From: an uncultured Campylobacter sp.
Lineage (GTDB): Bacteria > Campylobacterota > Campylobacteria > Campylobacterales > Campylobacteraceae
Reading direction: 5' to 3'
Assembly: GCF_938040115.1 (NCBI RefSeq)
Contig: NZ_CALHXD010000038.1
Location: 1-8,227 of the forward strand
Length of the DNA: 8,227 nt
How positions within the stretch are numbered: the first letter of the stretch is position 1; the number at the start of each line of letters is the position of its first letter. This document shows positions 1 to 5,794 of the stretch, piece after piece. The notes below the pieces were generated by a model. It did no database searches. It was given only the letters and a program-made list of their open reading frames with translations, and was not told the origin of the DNA. The position numbers and the translations under genes were made by a program.

Positions 1-6
1 GGTTCG

Positions 7-12
7 TATAAT
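7..12 (+). promoter_or_regulatory. Candidate -10 element for the integrase
   Basis: A perfect TATAAT lies about 80 bases before the integrase start. No -35 can be judged because the window begins six bases upstream. If used, the transcript would carry the inverted repeat at 25-50 in its leader. AT-rich background makes chance matches common. Confidence 0.3.
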
Positions 13-24
13 ACTATTTCTTAA

Positions 25-50
25 AGTATTTTATATACCTCTAAAATACT
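25..50. repeat. 9-bp perfect inverted repeat with 8-bp spacer upstream of the integrase
   Basis: The arms AGTATTTTA (25-33) and TAAAATACT (42-50) are exact reverse complements around the spacer TATACCTC. The core AATACT also occurs at 10-15, and AATACC at 56-61, so related half-sites are clustered before the gene. Two inverted arms around a 6-8-bp spacer is the usual form of a core site for tyrosine recombinases, so this may be an attachment or integrase-binding site. It could instead be a leader hairpin or an operator. Confidence 0.45.
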
Positions 51-94
51 ACAAAAATACCCTCTATCTTCCAGAAAAAAAGGATAAAAATAAA

Positions 95-1237
95 ATGGCT
101 TTAATGTCTTATAATAAATTTGCAAATACAAATAAATATCCGGGAGTTAGAATTTATATTTCCGAAAATAACGATATGATTTTTTACGTAAGGCTAGACG
201 GCAAAGATATAAAAGTAGGCTCAAGATCAGAAGGTGTAAACGTAACCTACGCCTATAATAAAAAGAAAGAATACGACACCAAAAAGAGAAACGGCGAGCT
301 ACCGGATAGTATAACGAAAAAACAGCTTGCTAAAGGCGGTTTAAAATTTGATGATATAGCAAAAGCATTTTTTGATTATAAACTCGAACAAACGCCAGAT
401 AAAATGGAAAATATTAAAGAGCAAATCTGCATGTACGAGCAGTATCATAAAAGTAAATTCGGGAGTCTCGCTACAAGCTTAATAAGCTCCGAGATGATAC
501 AAGAGCATTTTAAAAACATAAAGGAAACAGTGTCTAGTAGAACCGGCCGCAAGCTATCACAGTCGCGTACAAACGCTATCATGGGCATAATAAGAACGAT
601 TTTTAACTACGCTATAAAACAAAAACTTATATCCCATCTTAGTCCATTTGATATAGAGATCAAAAAACCAGATAATAAACGAGAAAGATTTTTAGAACTT
701 GTAGAAATCGAGCTTTTGCGCAAAGAGCTAGCCGACAAAGGAGATTTTGCGCTAGAGTTATTCGTAGAACTTGCTTTATGCACAGGAGCTAGGCTTGACG
801 GTATATTAAACATAAAGAAAAAAGATATATCGCTTTCAAATATGAGCGTAAACATAACCGACTTTAAAAGCAAAAATCCAGAAAACAAAAGATATACGGG
901 ATTTTTAAGCGATGAGGCATTGGTGCTGATAAATAAAATTTACACGAAGATTTTGCCAAATGACGCTCTTGTCGATAAACCCTACGCCACACTTCAAAAC
1001 GTTTTGCAACATCTATTAAACAAACTCTTTAATGATGGGCTTGCGCCGGAGGATAGTGCAAATAGAGTCGTAATACACACGCTAAGGCACACGTTCGCCT
1101 CTCGTCTAGCCATAGCCGGCACTCCGATACTAACGATAAAAAAGCTAATGAATCATTCTGATATCAATCACACCCTAAGATATGCAAAGCTGATGCCAGG
1201 TAGCGGAAGAGAGATAGTGGAGAGGCTTTATGAATAA
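95..1237 (+). CDS. Tyrosine recombinase / site-specific integrase
   Basis: Full-length phage- or island-type integrase (380 aa) expected to catalyse DNA integration and excision by strand exchange through a tyrosine nucleophile. Residues about 13-60 form a beta-rich N-terminal part resembling arm-binding domains, about 84-185 the helical core-binding domain, and about 195-380 the catalytic domain. The catalytic set is complete: Arg233 in TGARLDG, a lysine in the beta-turn near 258-260, His328 and Arg331 in HTLRH, His354 in LMNH and Tyr363 in LRYAKL. The ATG at 95 is preceded by AGGA at 81-84; a second ATG at 104 lies farther from it, so 95 is chosen. The gene is more AT-rich than the siderophore genes downstream, in keeping with acquired DNA. 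No second attachment site, tRNA or structural phage gene is visible, so the element's type and extent are unknown. Confidence 0.93.
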   Translation: MALMSYNKFANTNKYPGVRIYISENNDMIFYVRLDGKDIKVGSRSEGVNVTYAYNKKKEYDTKKRNGELPDSITKKQLAKGGLKFDDIAKAFFDYKLEQTPDKMENIKEQICMYEQYHKSKFGSLATSLISSEMIQEHFKNIKETVSSRTGRKLSQSRTNAIMGIIRTIFNYAIKQKLISHLSPFDIEIKKPDNKRERFLELVEIELLRKELADKGDFALELFVELALCTGARLDGILNIKKKDISLSNMSVNITDFKSKNPENKRYTGFLSDEALVLINKIYTKILPNDALVDKPYATLQNVLQHLLNKLFNDGLAPEDSANRVVIHTLRHTFASRLAIAGTPILTIKKLMNHSDINHTLRYAKLMPGSGREIVERLYE

Positions 1238-1290
1238 TTTTATATCAAGTTGTTTATTCAGCAATAAGCATATAAAACAAACTGCATTTT

Positions 1291-1306
1291 ATATCATATA
1301 TGGTAT
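1291..1306. promoter_or_regulatory. Palindromic candidate operator of the toxin-antitoxin operon
   Basis: A 16-bp near-perfect palindrome centred on CATATATG, with flanks ATAT and GTAT, overlaps the -10 element of the toxin gene. HigA-type antitoxins usually repress their own operon by binding a palindrome over the promoter, so this is a natural candidate site. Binding is inferred from position and symmetry only. Confidence 0.45.
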
Positions 1307-1309
1307 AAT
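1301..1309 (+). promoter_or_regulatory. Extended -10 promoter of the toxin-antitoxin operon
   Basis: TGGTATAAT gives a perfect TATAAT with the TG of an extended -10, 27 bases before the toxin start. Promoters in Campylobacter often lack a clear -35, so the extended -10 is the main evidence. Transcription should start near 1316, leaving a short leader with GAAGGA at 1326-1331. Confidence 0.65.
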
Positions 1310-1336
1310 AGGGCTTAGTTACATAGAAGGATTACA

Positions 1337-1666
1337 ATGTGGAGCGTAGAGTTTGCAAGCGAAGCCATAAAAGACGAGTTCTTGGAGCTGCCGACCGGTC
1401 TCAGGCAAAGAGGCTATAAAATGTTCGAGCTTTTAGAGACTAGAGGCAATACCTTGGGTGAGCCGTATACCAAAAGCCTAAAAGGCGGACTGTTTGAGAT
1501 ACGCATAAAGTCTGATGAAGGTATAGCTAGAAGCATATATTGTTATGAAATCGGCAAAAGAATAATAATCCTACTAACTTTTGTTAAAAAAACGCAAAAG
1601 ACGCCAAAAAGCATACTAAATTTGGCGGAACAAAGATTAAAGGAGTTTAAAGATGGGAACCGTTAA
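1337..1666 (+). CDS. HigB/RelE-superfamily toxin (phage Gp49-like family)
   Basis: Small basic protein (109 aa) with the pattern of the Gp49-like HigB toxins of the RelE/ParE fold, typically ribosome-dependent mRNA interferases. Diagnostic parts are the central strand region around residues 48-70 (KGGLFEIRIK, then ARSIYCYE) and the C-terminal block FVKKTQKTP (82-90) followed by a helix, ALN/AEQR-like. The start is supported by GAAGGA five bases before ATG. The gene precedes its antitoxin, the order typical of higBA and unlike relBE, and overlaps it by 14 bases, which implies translational coupling. It sits immediately after an integrase and probably stabilises a mobile element. Family assignment is firm; which RNA it cleaves cannot be read from sequence. 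Confidence 0.88.
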   Translation: MWSVEFASEAIKDEFLELPTGLRQRGYKMFELLETRGNTLGEPYTKSLKGGLFEIRIKSDEGIARSIYCYEIGKRIIILLTFVKKTQKTPKSILNLAEQRLKEFKDGNR

Positions 1667-1925
1667 TTTTAGAGAAGTTTTAAAAGAGGAGCTAAAAAAC
1701 CCCGAATTTAAAGCGCAATACGATGCGCTGGAGGACGAATATAAAGCCATAGAAGCTTTAATAGACGCCAGAAACGAAGCCGGGCTAACTCAAAGCGAGG
1801 TAGCTAAAAGGATGGGCATAACCCAGTCTGCCGTAGCTAGGATAGAAAGCGGAGCATATAATATCAAGTATAAAACATTCTTTAACTACATAAAAGCTTG
1901 CGGTAAAAGAGTGGCGATAGTTTGA
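1653..1925 (+). CDS. HigA-type antitoxin, XRE-family helix-turn-helix
   Basis: Ninety-residue protein with a helical N-terminal segment (about 1-42) and a Cro/CI-type helix-turn-helix at about 45-68 (LTQSEVAKRMGITQSAVARI and the following ESG). It should neutralise the upstream toxin by direct binding and repress the shared promoter. The ATG lies inside the last codons of the toxin gene in another frame and is preceded by AGGAG at 1641-1645, so expression is coupled. The N-terminal segment carrying acidic residues is the likely toxin contact by analogy with HigA proteins. Both genes appear intact, so the pair is probably functional. Confidence 0.88.
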   Translation: MGTVNFREVLKEELKNPEFKAQYDALEDEYKAIEALIDARNEAGLTQSEVAKRMGITQSAVARIESGAYNIKYKTFFNYIKACGKRVAIV

Positions 1926-2291
1926 GTGAGATTAATTATCTAATAAATACTCAAGCCGACACAGGAGAAAAATATTAAGCTTTGTCGGTTCTCAAGACGG
2001 GGTTCTTGCGGATACGATAGTTAGGATTTGGAAAAATAAGGCTCTTATAACATGGACATATTTAAAATGTAACTAAATCGAGGGTTTTAATACGACTACA
2101 AAAACGAATACGGCTATATTATAGCGATGCTTGTTTTATCAAATAATATTAACCCTGCACAAAATGCTCTTCTTTTTGATTCTTATTTCTTGCTCAAAAA
2201 CAATCTCTACTTTAATATTTATTTATGCTATAAGAATACTAACAACATCTTAAATTTTAAAATTTGTGCTAAAATACCAAATAAAAAAACA
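1926..2291. other. Intergenic stretch with no convincing gene; coding-like scraps
   Basis: No ORF here has a start with a ribosome binding site. A frame open from 1936 to the TAA at 2074-2076 reads protein-like in its second half (SFVGSQDGVLADTIVRIWKN) but has no ATG, and another frame at about 2090-2130 reads YDYKNEYGYIIAM after a stop. These could be remnants of one decayed gene, which I cannot identify. A weak inverted repeat (CCGACA at 1956-1961 with TGTCGG at 1983-1988) might be the end of the toxin-antitoxin transcript but has no T-run. Confidence 0.4.
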
Positions 2292-2325
2292 AAAGTAAAT
2301 TTCCCTATAAACCAAAATTTACTTT
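2281..2325 (-). terminator. AT-rich stem-loop plus T-run, minus-strand terminator
   Basis: AAAGTAAATTT (2292-2302) and AAATTTACTTT (2315-2325) form an 11-bp perfect stem with a 12-base loop. Read on the minus strand the stem is followed by TGTTTTTTTAT. The stem is low in GC, so its strength is doubtful, but the geometry fits an intrinsic terminator for transcripts coming from the right, either from the AraC gene or from the hairpin block. Confidence 0.5.
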
Positions 2326-2375
2326 AACTTAATAAAAAACAATCGCTTCTAATTCTATCATACAGTCTTAGAATT

Positions 2376-2384
2376 TGATATAAT
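2376..2384 (+). promoter_or_regulatory. Extended -10 promoter facing the hairpin block
   Basis: TGATATAAT contains a perfect TATAAT with an upstream TG at the extended -10 spacing. Expected transcription start is near 2391, with no protein-coding ORF downstream, only the stem-loops that begin at 2436. It matches the promoter style of the toxin-antitoxin operon in this window. Chance occurrence in AT-rich DNA cannot be excluded. Confidence 0.45.
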
Positions 2385-2435
2385 TTATCAGAATATCAAG
2401 AATAAACAACCCCTACATAGGACAATATGTTAATA

Positions 2436-2469
2436 CTTACTTAGCAAACTCAAATGAGTTTGCTGTAAG
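2436..2469. repeat. Stem-loop 1 of the cluster
   Basis: CTTAC, a TT bulge, then AGCAAACTCA pairs with TGAGTTTGCT followed by GTAAG, giving about 15 paired positions around the centre at 2453-2454. The two central A plus the flanking A-T pair probably form a four-base loop. Confidence 0.7.
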
Positions 2470-2486
2470 GTCTTGGCAGACGGCCG

Positions 2487-2519
2487 ATATTTTTCTTTGG
2501 CCGAGCAAAAGAAAAATAT
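2487..2519. repeat. Stem-loop 2 of the cluster
   Basis: ATATTTTTCTTT (2487-2498) pairs perfectly with AAAGAAAAATAT (2508-2519) around a nine-base GC-rich loop, GGCCGAGCA. The loop sequence GGCCGA also occurs directly before the stem at 2482-2487. Confidence 0.7.
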
Positions 2520-2584
2520 AAAAACTTAGACGAAACTTTATCAATCAAAAAATGATTTTTTGTCAATAAAACGTCTAAGTTTTT
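2520..2584. repeat. Stem-loop 3 of the cluster, long two-tier hairpin
   Basis: Outer arms AAAAACTTAGACG (2520-2532) and CGTCTAAGTTTTT (2572-2584) pair over 13 bp. Inside, TTTAT (2537-2541) can face ATAAA (2566-2570), and CAAAAAA (2546-2552) pairs with TTTTTTG (2556-2562) around the loop TGA. The right arm ends in five T, so it could act as a terminator as well as a structural element. Confidence 0.7.
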
Positions 2585-2586
2585 CT

Positions 2587-2634
2587 TCGGAAGCTTTTAA
2601 CGATCATTCGTTAAAAGCTTATAAATGCTTCCGA
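2587..2634. repeat. Stem-loop 4 of the cluster with alternative pairings
   Basis: AAGCTTTTAACG (2591-2602) pairs perfectly with CGTTAAAAGCTT (2609-2620) around the loop ATCATT. An overlapping outer pairing, TCGGAAGC (2587-2594) with GCTTCCGA (2627-2634), competes for the same left-arm bases, so two folds are possible. Confidence 0.7.
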
Positions 2635-2648
2635 TTTGCAAGCATAGG

Positions 2649-2667
2649 AGGCGTACAATATACGCCT
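2649..2667. repeat. Stem-loop 5 of the cluster
   Basis: AGGCGTA (2649-2655) pairs with TACGCCT (2661-2667) around CAATA. It is the shortest and most GC-rich stem of the cluster and marks its right end. Confidence 0.55.
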
Positions 2668-2805
2668 TGGTAAGCACTACTGCTAATTTGAGCATATTTT
2701 ATTTTATATGTGGTCATATCAAATTTGTTATAGTCCCACTAGAAATATTATCTTAACAGGCTTTTGAGAGCCGTCTACGGCAAATTTTTAGACAACCTCG
2801 CAAAA
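2668..2805. other. Spacer between the hairpin block and the AraC gene
   Basis: AT-rich DNA without an ORF. A small GCCG/CGGC hairpin (2770-2781 region) with AAATTTTTA after it on the plus strand is a weak terminator candidate for a transcript through the hairpin block. On the minus strand I see no clear intrinsic terminator right after the AraC stop codon. Confidence 0.3.
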
Positions 2806-3717
2806 TCAATAATAATATTTTCTATTTTTCATCAAATTTTTGGGTGCCGTGCCGTAATAATCGCAAAAAAGCTTGCTGAAGTGGCTTTGATTTTTAAAGC
2901 CCGTCGCAGCCGAAATTTCGGCGATATTTAGCTCCGAGCCTTGCAGCATCGCCAGCGCTCGCTTCATCCGCTCTTCGCGCAAAAATTCGTAAGGAGTTTG
3001 CCCAAACAAACTTTTAAAGCCGACTTTAAGTTTAAATTCGTTCAGCCGCACCTGTTTTGAGAGCTCTTTTATAGACGGCGGATTTTTAATGTCCATGCTT
3101 AAAATTTGCCTGGCTTTTTGTAGCGCGTTTTTGTCCGCTTCGTCTAGTATAACATGCTTATTTGGGCATTTTAGGCGGCTGAATTCGTTATAAATAAGCT
3201 CTAAAATTTTACTTTCTAAAAGCAGTCTTTCAAGCGGCTCGTCGGCGTTTAGCGATAAAATTTGGTTTAATAAAATTTTATTTACGGCGCAGGTGTCGTT
3301 TTGCGAAACGAGTTTGTTTGCGCCAAGCTCGATAAGATCGCCGAAATTTGCACTCATAAACGAGTTTTCTAGGAATAAATTTATTCCCGCATGCGCGCCG
3401 CCGTAAATCTCTTGATCCGAGCTTGGTAGATCGACCGAGCTGATCGTGGATAGTCCACTTTTGTATTCGATTTTGCCATTCGCCGAGCTTAGGCTGATGC
3501 CTCCTTGTAGGGTGAAATTTATAAAGCAACCCCGCAAAGCGTGAAAATCGCCGACTATTTTGGTGTCGTCTTTAGCGTCCATTTTTATCGTGCCGAAGGC
3601 TATTTCATCGCTTAGCGCGATATTTTTGGCGCGGATTTTGACGCCAAGACCAGCCAAAACTCCGTCTTCGCTGCTATTAAATTTATCCATAAAAACGTCT
3701 GCGGATACCGTGCGCAA
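2806..3717 (-). CDS. AraC-family regulator, PchR/YbtA-like (siderophore-responsive)
   Basis: Transcription factor of 303 aa. The C-terminal 95 residues hold the two helix-turn-helix units of the AraC family: about 216-238 (IKELSKQVRLNEFKLKVGF) and about 264-288 (NIAEISAATGFKNQSHFSKL). The LNEFKLKxGFKxLFG pattern and the following FLREERMKRA are typical of PchR, YbtA and related regulators, which bind ferric siderophore through the N-terminal domain and activate the cognate receptor. Here residues 1-190 are a divergent effector domain with no recognisable motif. The gene lies back to back with a TonB-dependent receptor, the usual arrangement, so it most likely activates that receptor and may repress itself. 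The start is TTG, supported by AAAGGA five bases upstream; the next ATG (codon 10) has no such site. Ligand identity is unknown. Confidence 0.85.
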   Translation of the reverse strand: MRTVSADVFMDKFNSSEDGVLAGLGVKIRAKNIALSDEIAFGTIKMDAKDDTKIVGDFHALRGCFINFTLQGGISLSSANGKIEYKSGLSTISSVDLPSSDQEIYGGAHAGINLFLENSFMSANFGDLIELGANKLVSQNDTCAVNKILLNQILSLNADEPLERLLLESKILELIYNEFSRLKCPNKHVILDEADKNALQKARQILSMDIKNPPSIKELSKQVRLNEFKLKVGFKSLFGQTPYEFLREERMKRALAMLQGSELNIAEISAATGFKNQSHFSKLFCDYYGTAPKNLMKNRKYYY

Positions 3718-3728
3718 ATTTTTCCTTT
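3715..3728 (-). promoter_or_regulatory. Ribosome binding site deciding a TTG start
   Basis: On the minus strand AAAGGA (3723-3728) stands five bases before TTG (3715-3717). No ATG in frame has a comparable site, which fixes the unusual start of the AraC gene. Confidence 0.6.
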
Positions 3729-3754
3729 AAATATAAAAATAAATCCGTCATTTG

Positions 3755-3780
3755 TAAATTTCGGGTTGATAATAAATTTC
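3755..3780. repeat. Direct repeat in the divergent control region, candidate AraC operator
   Basis: TAAATTTC occurs at 3755-3762 and again at 3773-3780, an 18-bp period that brackets the receptor's -35 element. AraC-family activators commonly bind paired direct half-sites next to the -35. GATAAT at 3768-3773 within the same segment begins a partial match to the Fur consensus, about 11 of 19 positions by eye, so iron control is possible but weakly supported. Confidence 0.4.
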
Positions 3781-3794
3781 AAAAATATTATACT
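3766..3794 (+). promoter_or_regulatory. Sigma-70 promoter of the receptor-hydrolase operon
   Basis: TTGATA (3766-3771) and TATACT (3789-3794) are spaced by exactly 17 bases. Each differs from consensus by one base. Transcription would start near 3801, giving a leader of about 30 bases with AAGGAG at 3819-3824. On the opposite strand TATAAT (3787-3792) could serve the AraC gene, so divergent promoters may overlap. Confidence 0.65.
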
Positions 3795-3830
3795 ATCCTT
3801 AAAGTAAAGAAATTATAAAAGGAGTCTAAA

Positions 3831-5786
3831 GTGAGAAAGATTTTGCTTTTAAGCGCGGTTGCGGCGCTAGCGATAGCAGCTCCCGCCGTGAGGCTGGATG
3901 AGGTCAGCGTATCGGCTCAAAAGATCGATGAAAACGCTAGCGAGGTGGCGGCTGCGGTGAGCGTGCTGGACGAAAAAGAGTTGCGGCTTAGAGAAGCAAA
4001 GGATCTAAACGGGCTTAGAAGCGCATCGTCAAATTTAACATTTTTGCAAGGCGGAGGTATTTCGCTTTTTATCATGCGCGGCGTTACGAGCGATTACGCA
4101 TTTGATAGCCCAAACGTCGGGCTTTATCTGGACGGCGTGAGTTATCTTGGCACTTACGGCAACTACGTATTTTTGGAGGATATCGAGCGTATCGAGATCC
4201 TAAAAGGGCCTCAAAGCGCGCTTTACGGCAAAAACGCCTATGCAGGCGTGATAAATGCGGTCTCCAAAGCTCCTACCAACGAACCGCAAGCAAAGATCGG
4301 GCTAAAGCTTGGCGAGGATAGCCTGCGTGGTATTAGTTTTAGCGCGGGCGGAGCGATAGTAAAGGATAAATTTCTGGCTAGTTTTACTGGTTTTAGCGAA
4401 AAGAAAAACGGCTTTATGTATAACGAAAATTTAAACAAAAGCGACGACTACGAAGACGCCCTTTACGGCAAAATTTACTTTAGATTTTTACCTACGGATG
4501 AGCTTACGGTGGATCTTATTCAAAACTATTATAGGATAGCCAACGGCGCGCAAAGATCGAATTTACACAATGCGGCTAACAGAACGCGCTACGCCAACGG
4601 CATGGAGGGCGAGGAAAACGCCAAAAACTACGAAGCATCGCTAAAGGCAGAATATAAATCGGGCGACTATGCGCTCACTTCGCTTACGACTTTTAGGGAT
4701 TATAAAAACGACAGTAGTTACGACGGCGATCATCGCCCCGCGTCCTTGTTGGATGTGTATTACAAAGAGGACAGAAAGGATTTTACGCAGGAGTTTAGAT
4801 TTAGCGCCGATAACGCGTATGGCAAATTCGTCCTAGGCGCTGCGGCGGGCGCTACGCAAAGAGACGTGCGAAGTAGCGTAAACAGCGTGATGTTCGGCGG
4901 TATTCGCTCGCTGCAAAATAACAAAACCAGAAGTAAAAACTACGGCGTTTTTACGCATAATGAAATTTATCTACCGCTTGATTTTTCGGTTATTTTGGGA
5001 GCTAGATTCGACAAAGATAGGGTCAAATTTCAAAACCGCATGAGCGGTGAAAATTTAAGCGATTCATATAGCGCGCTATCGCCTAAGATTGGGCTAAAGT
5101 ATGCTATAAACGATGAGGTTACGGCGTATGCGAGTGTATCTAAGGGTTATAAGCCGGGCGGTTTTTGGGCCGCCTCGCCTACGTCTAAAAAATGGTACGA
5201 TAAAGAAACGATGACTAGCTACGAAGTCGGCGTAAAAGGGGCTTGGGAGCGGTTTGAACTAGGCGCCGCCGTTTTTCGCGCCGATATCAAAAACAAGCAA
5301 GTAGTAAGCGTCATCGTAGCGCCTAATATCACGGTGGCAGAGAACGCCAGCAAGGCTCGCTCTCAGGGCTTTGAGTTTGACGCCGCAACGCTTTTAACGG
5401 ACGGATTAAAGCTTAGCGCAAATTTGGGCTACGCAAAAAGCGTCTTTAAAGACTATAAAGACGCACAGGGCGATTATAGCGGTAAATACGTATATTACGC
5501 GCCAAGGCTAACTTATGGCGCAGGACTTTCGTATGAGGCTCCAAGCGGATTTTACGCGGCGGCATTTTTGCGAGGACAGAGCAAATTTTATACCGATAAG
5601 GCCAATGTCGTAGAAAACGCGGGCTACGCGACCGTCGATGCAAAAGTAGGCTTTAATCACAAAAATATCAACGTTTATATTTACGCTAATAATCTTTTCG
5701 ACAAAGATCACGACGTAAAATACGCCAAGATGCACTACCTGTCCGACCCTCGTGAGATCGGCGTAAAATTTGAATATAAATTTTAA
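3831..5786 (+). CDS. TonB-dependent outer-membrane siderophore receptor, FyuA-like
   Basis: Outer-membrane ferric-siderophore receptor (651 aa) energised by TonB-ExbBD. Residues 1-19 are a signal peptide (MRKILLLSAVAALAIAA), followed at about 22-29 by a TonB box-like LDEVSVSA. The plug domain covers about 35-150, with IMRGV, GLYLDGV and the block IERIEILKGPQSALYGKNAY (119-138) plus GVINAVSKAPT. The rest is the 22-strand barrel, with the conserved SKGYKPGGF segment and YIYANNLFDKDHD near the end, and it closes with the aromatic C-terminal residue expected for barrel insertion (EYKF). Plug and barrel motifs resemble the yersiniabactin/pesticin receptor FyuA more than enterobactin receptors, an assessment made by memory. 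Start is GTG with AAGGAG six bases before it. The gene is intact. It is divergent from a PchR-like regulator and heads an operon with the hydrolase. Substrate unproven. Confidence 0.9.
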   Translation: MRKILLLSAVAALAIAAPAVRLDEVSVSAQKIDENASEVAAAVSVLDEKELRLREAKDLNGLRSASSNLTFLQGGGISLFIMRGVTSDYAFDSPNVGLYLDGVSYLGTYGNYVFLEDIERIEILKGPQSALYGKNAYAGVINAVSKAPTNEPQAKIGLKLGEDSLRGISFSAGGAIVKDKFLASFTGFSEKKNGFMYNENLNKSDDYEDALYGKIYFRFLPTDELTVDLIQNYYRIANGAQRSNLHNAANRTRYANGMEGEENAKNYEASLKAEYKSGDYALTSLTTFRDYKNDSSYDGDHRPASLLDVYYKEDRKDFTQEFRFSADNAYGKFVLGAAAGATQRDVRSSVNSVMFGGIRSLQNNKTRSKNYGVFTHNEIYLPLDFSVILGARFDKDRVKFQNRMSGENLSDSYSALSPKIGLKYAINDEVTAYASVSKGYKPGGFWAASPTSKKWYDKETMTSYEVGVKGAWERFELGAAVFRADIKNKQVVSVIVAPNITVAENASKARSQGFEFDAATLLTDGLKLSANLGYAKSVFKDYKDAQGDYSGKYVYYAPRLTYGAGLSYEAPSGFYAAAFLRGQSKFYTDKANVVENAGYATVDAKVGFNHKNINVYIYANNLFDKDHDVKYAKMHYLSDPREIGVKFEYKF

Positions 5787-5794
5787 GGAAAAAG

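Larger units (their letters stand above)
2436..2667. other. Cluster of five consecutive stem-loops, possible structured RNA or DNA element
   Basis: Over about 230 bases, five stems of unrelated sequence follow each other with only short gaps: 2436-2469, 2487-2519, 2520-2584, 2587-2634 and 2649-2667. All stems are of 7 bp or more and three reach 12-15 bp. No gene is supported on either strand: stop codons break every frame with a ribosome binding site. An extended -10 promoter at 2376-2384 points into the block. Possible identities are a structured non-coding RNA, a folded single-strand DNA site of a mobile element, or a repeated intergenic element. I do not recognise a known family. Confidence 0.5.

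Noticed and set aside
1..10. Possible tRNA 3' end (GGTTCG as a T-loop)
   Set aside because: Only six bases match and nothing resembling an acceptor stem or CCA follows.
2268..2276. Second copy of the integrase-site arm (TAAAATACC)
   Set aside because: Only eight bases match one arm, without an inverted partner or spacer, in strongly AT-rich DNA.
2127..2327. 66-codon plus-strand ORF
   Set aside because: No ribosome binding site, low-complexity Asn/Lys/Leu-rich translation, and its end overlaps the stem-loop at 2292-2325. Probably chance in AT-rich DNA.
2436..2667. CRISPR array
   Set aside because: The repeats are inverted and mutually unrelated; there are no regularly spaced direct repeats and no cas genes.
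2476..2672. Protein-like plus-strand reading through the hairpins (ADGRYFSLAEQKKNIKT, then more after one stop)
   Set aside because: The frame is broken by a stop at 2527-2529, has no start codon with a ribosome binding site, and the sequence is dominated by inverted repeats. It may nevertheless help to recognise the repeat elsewhere in the genome.
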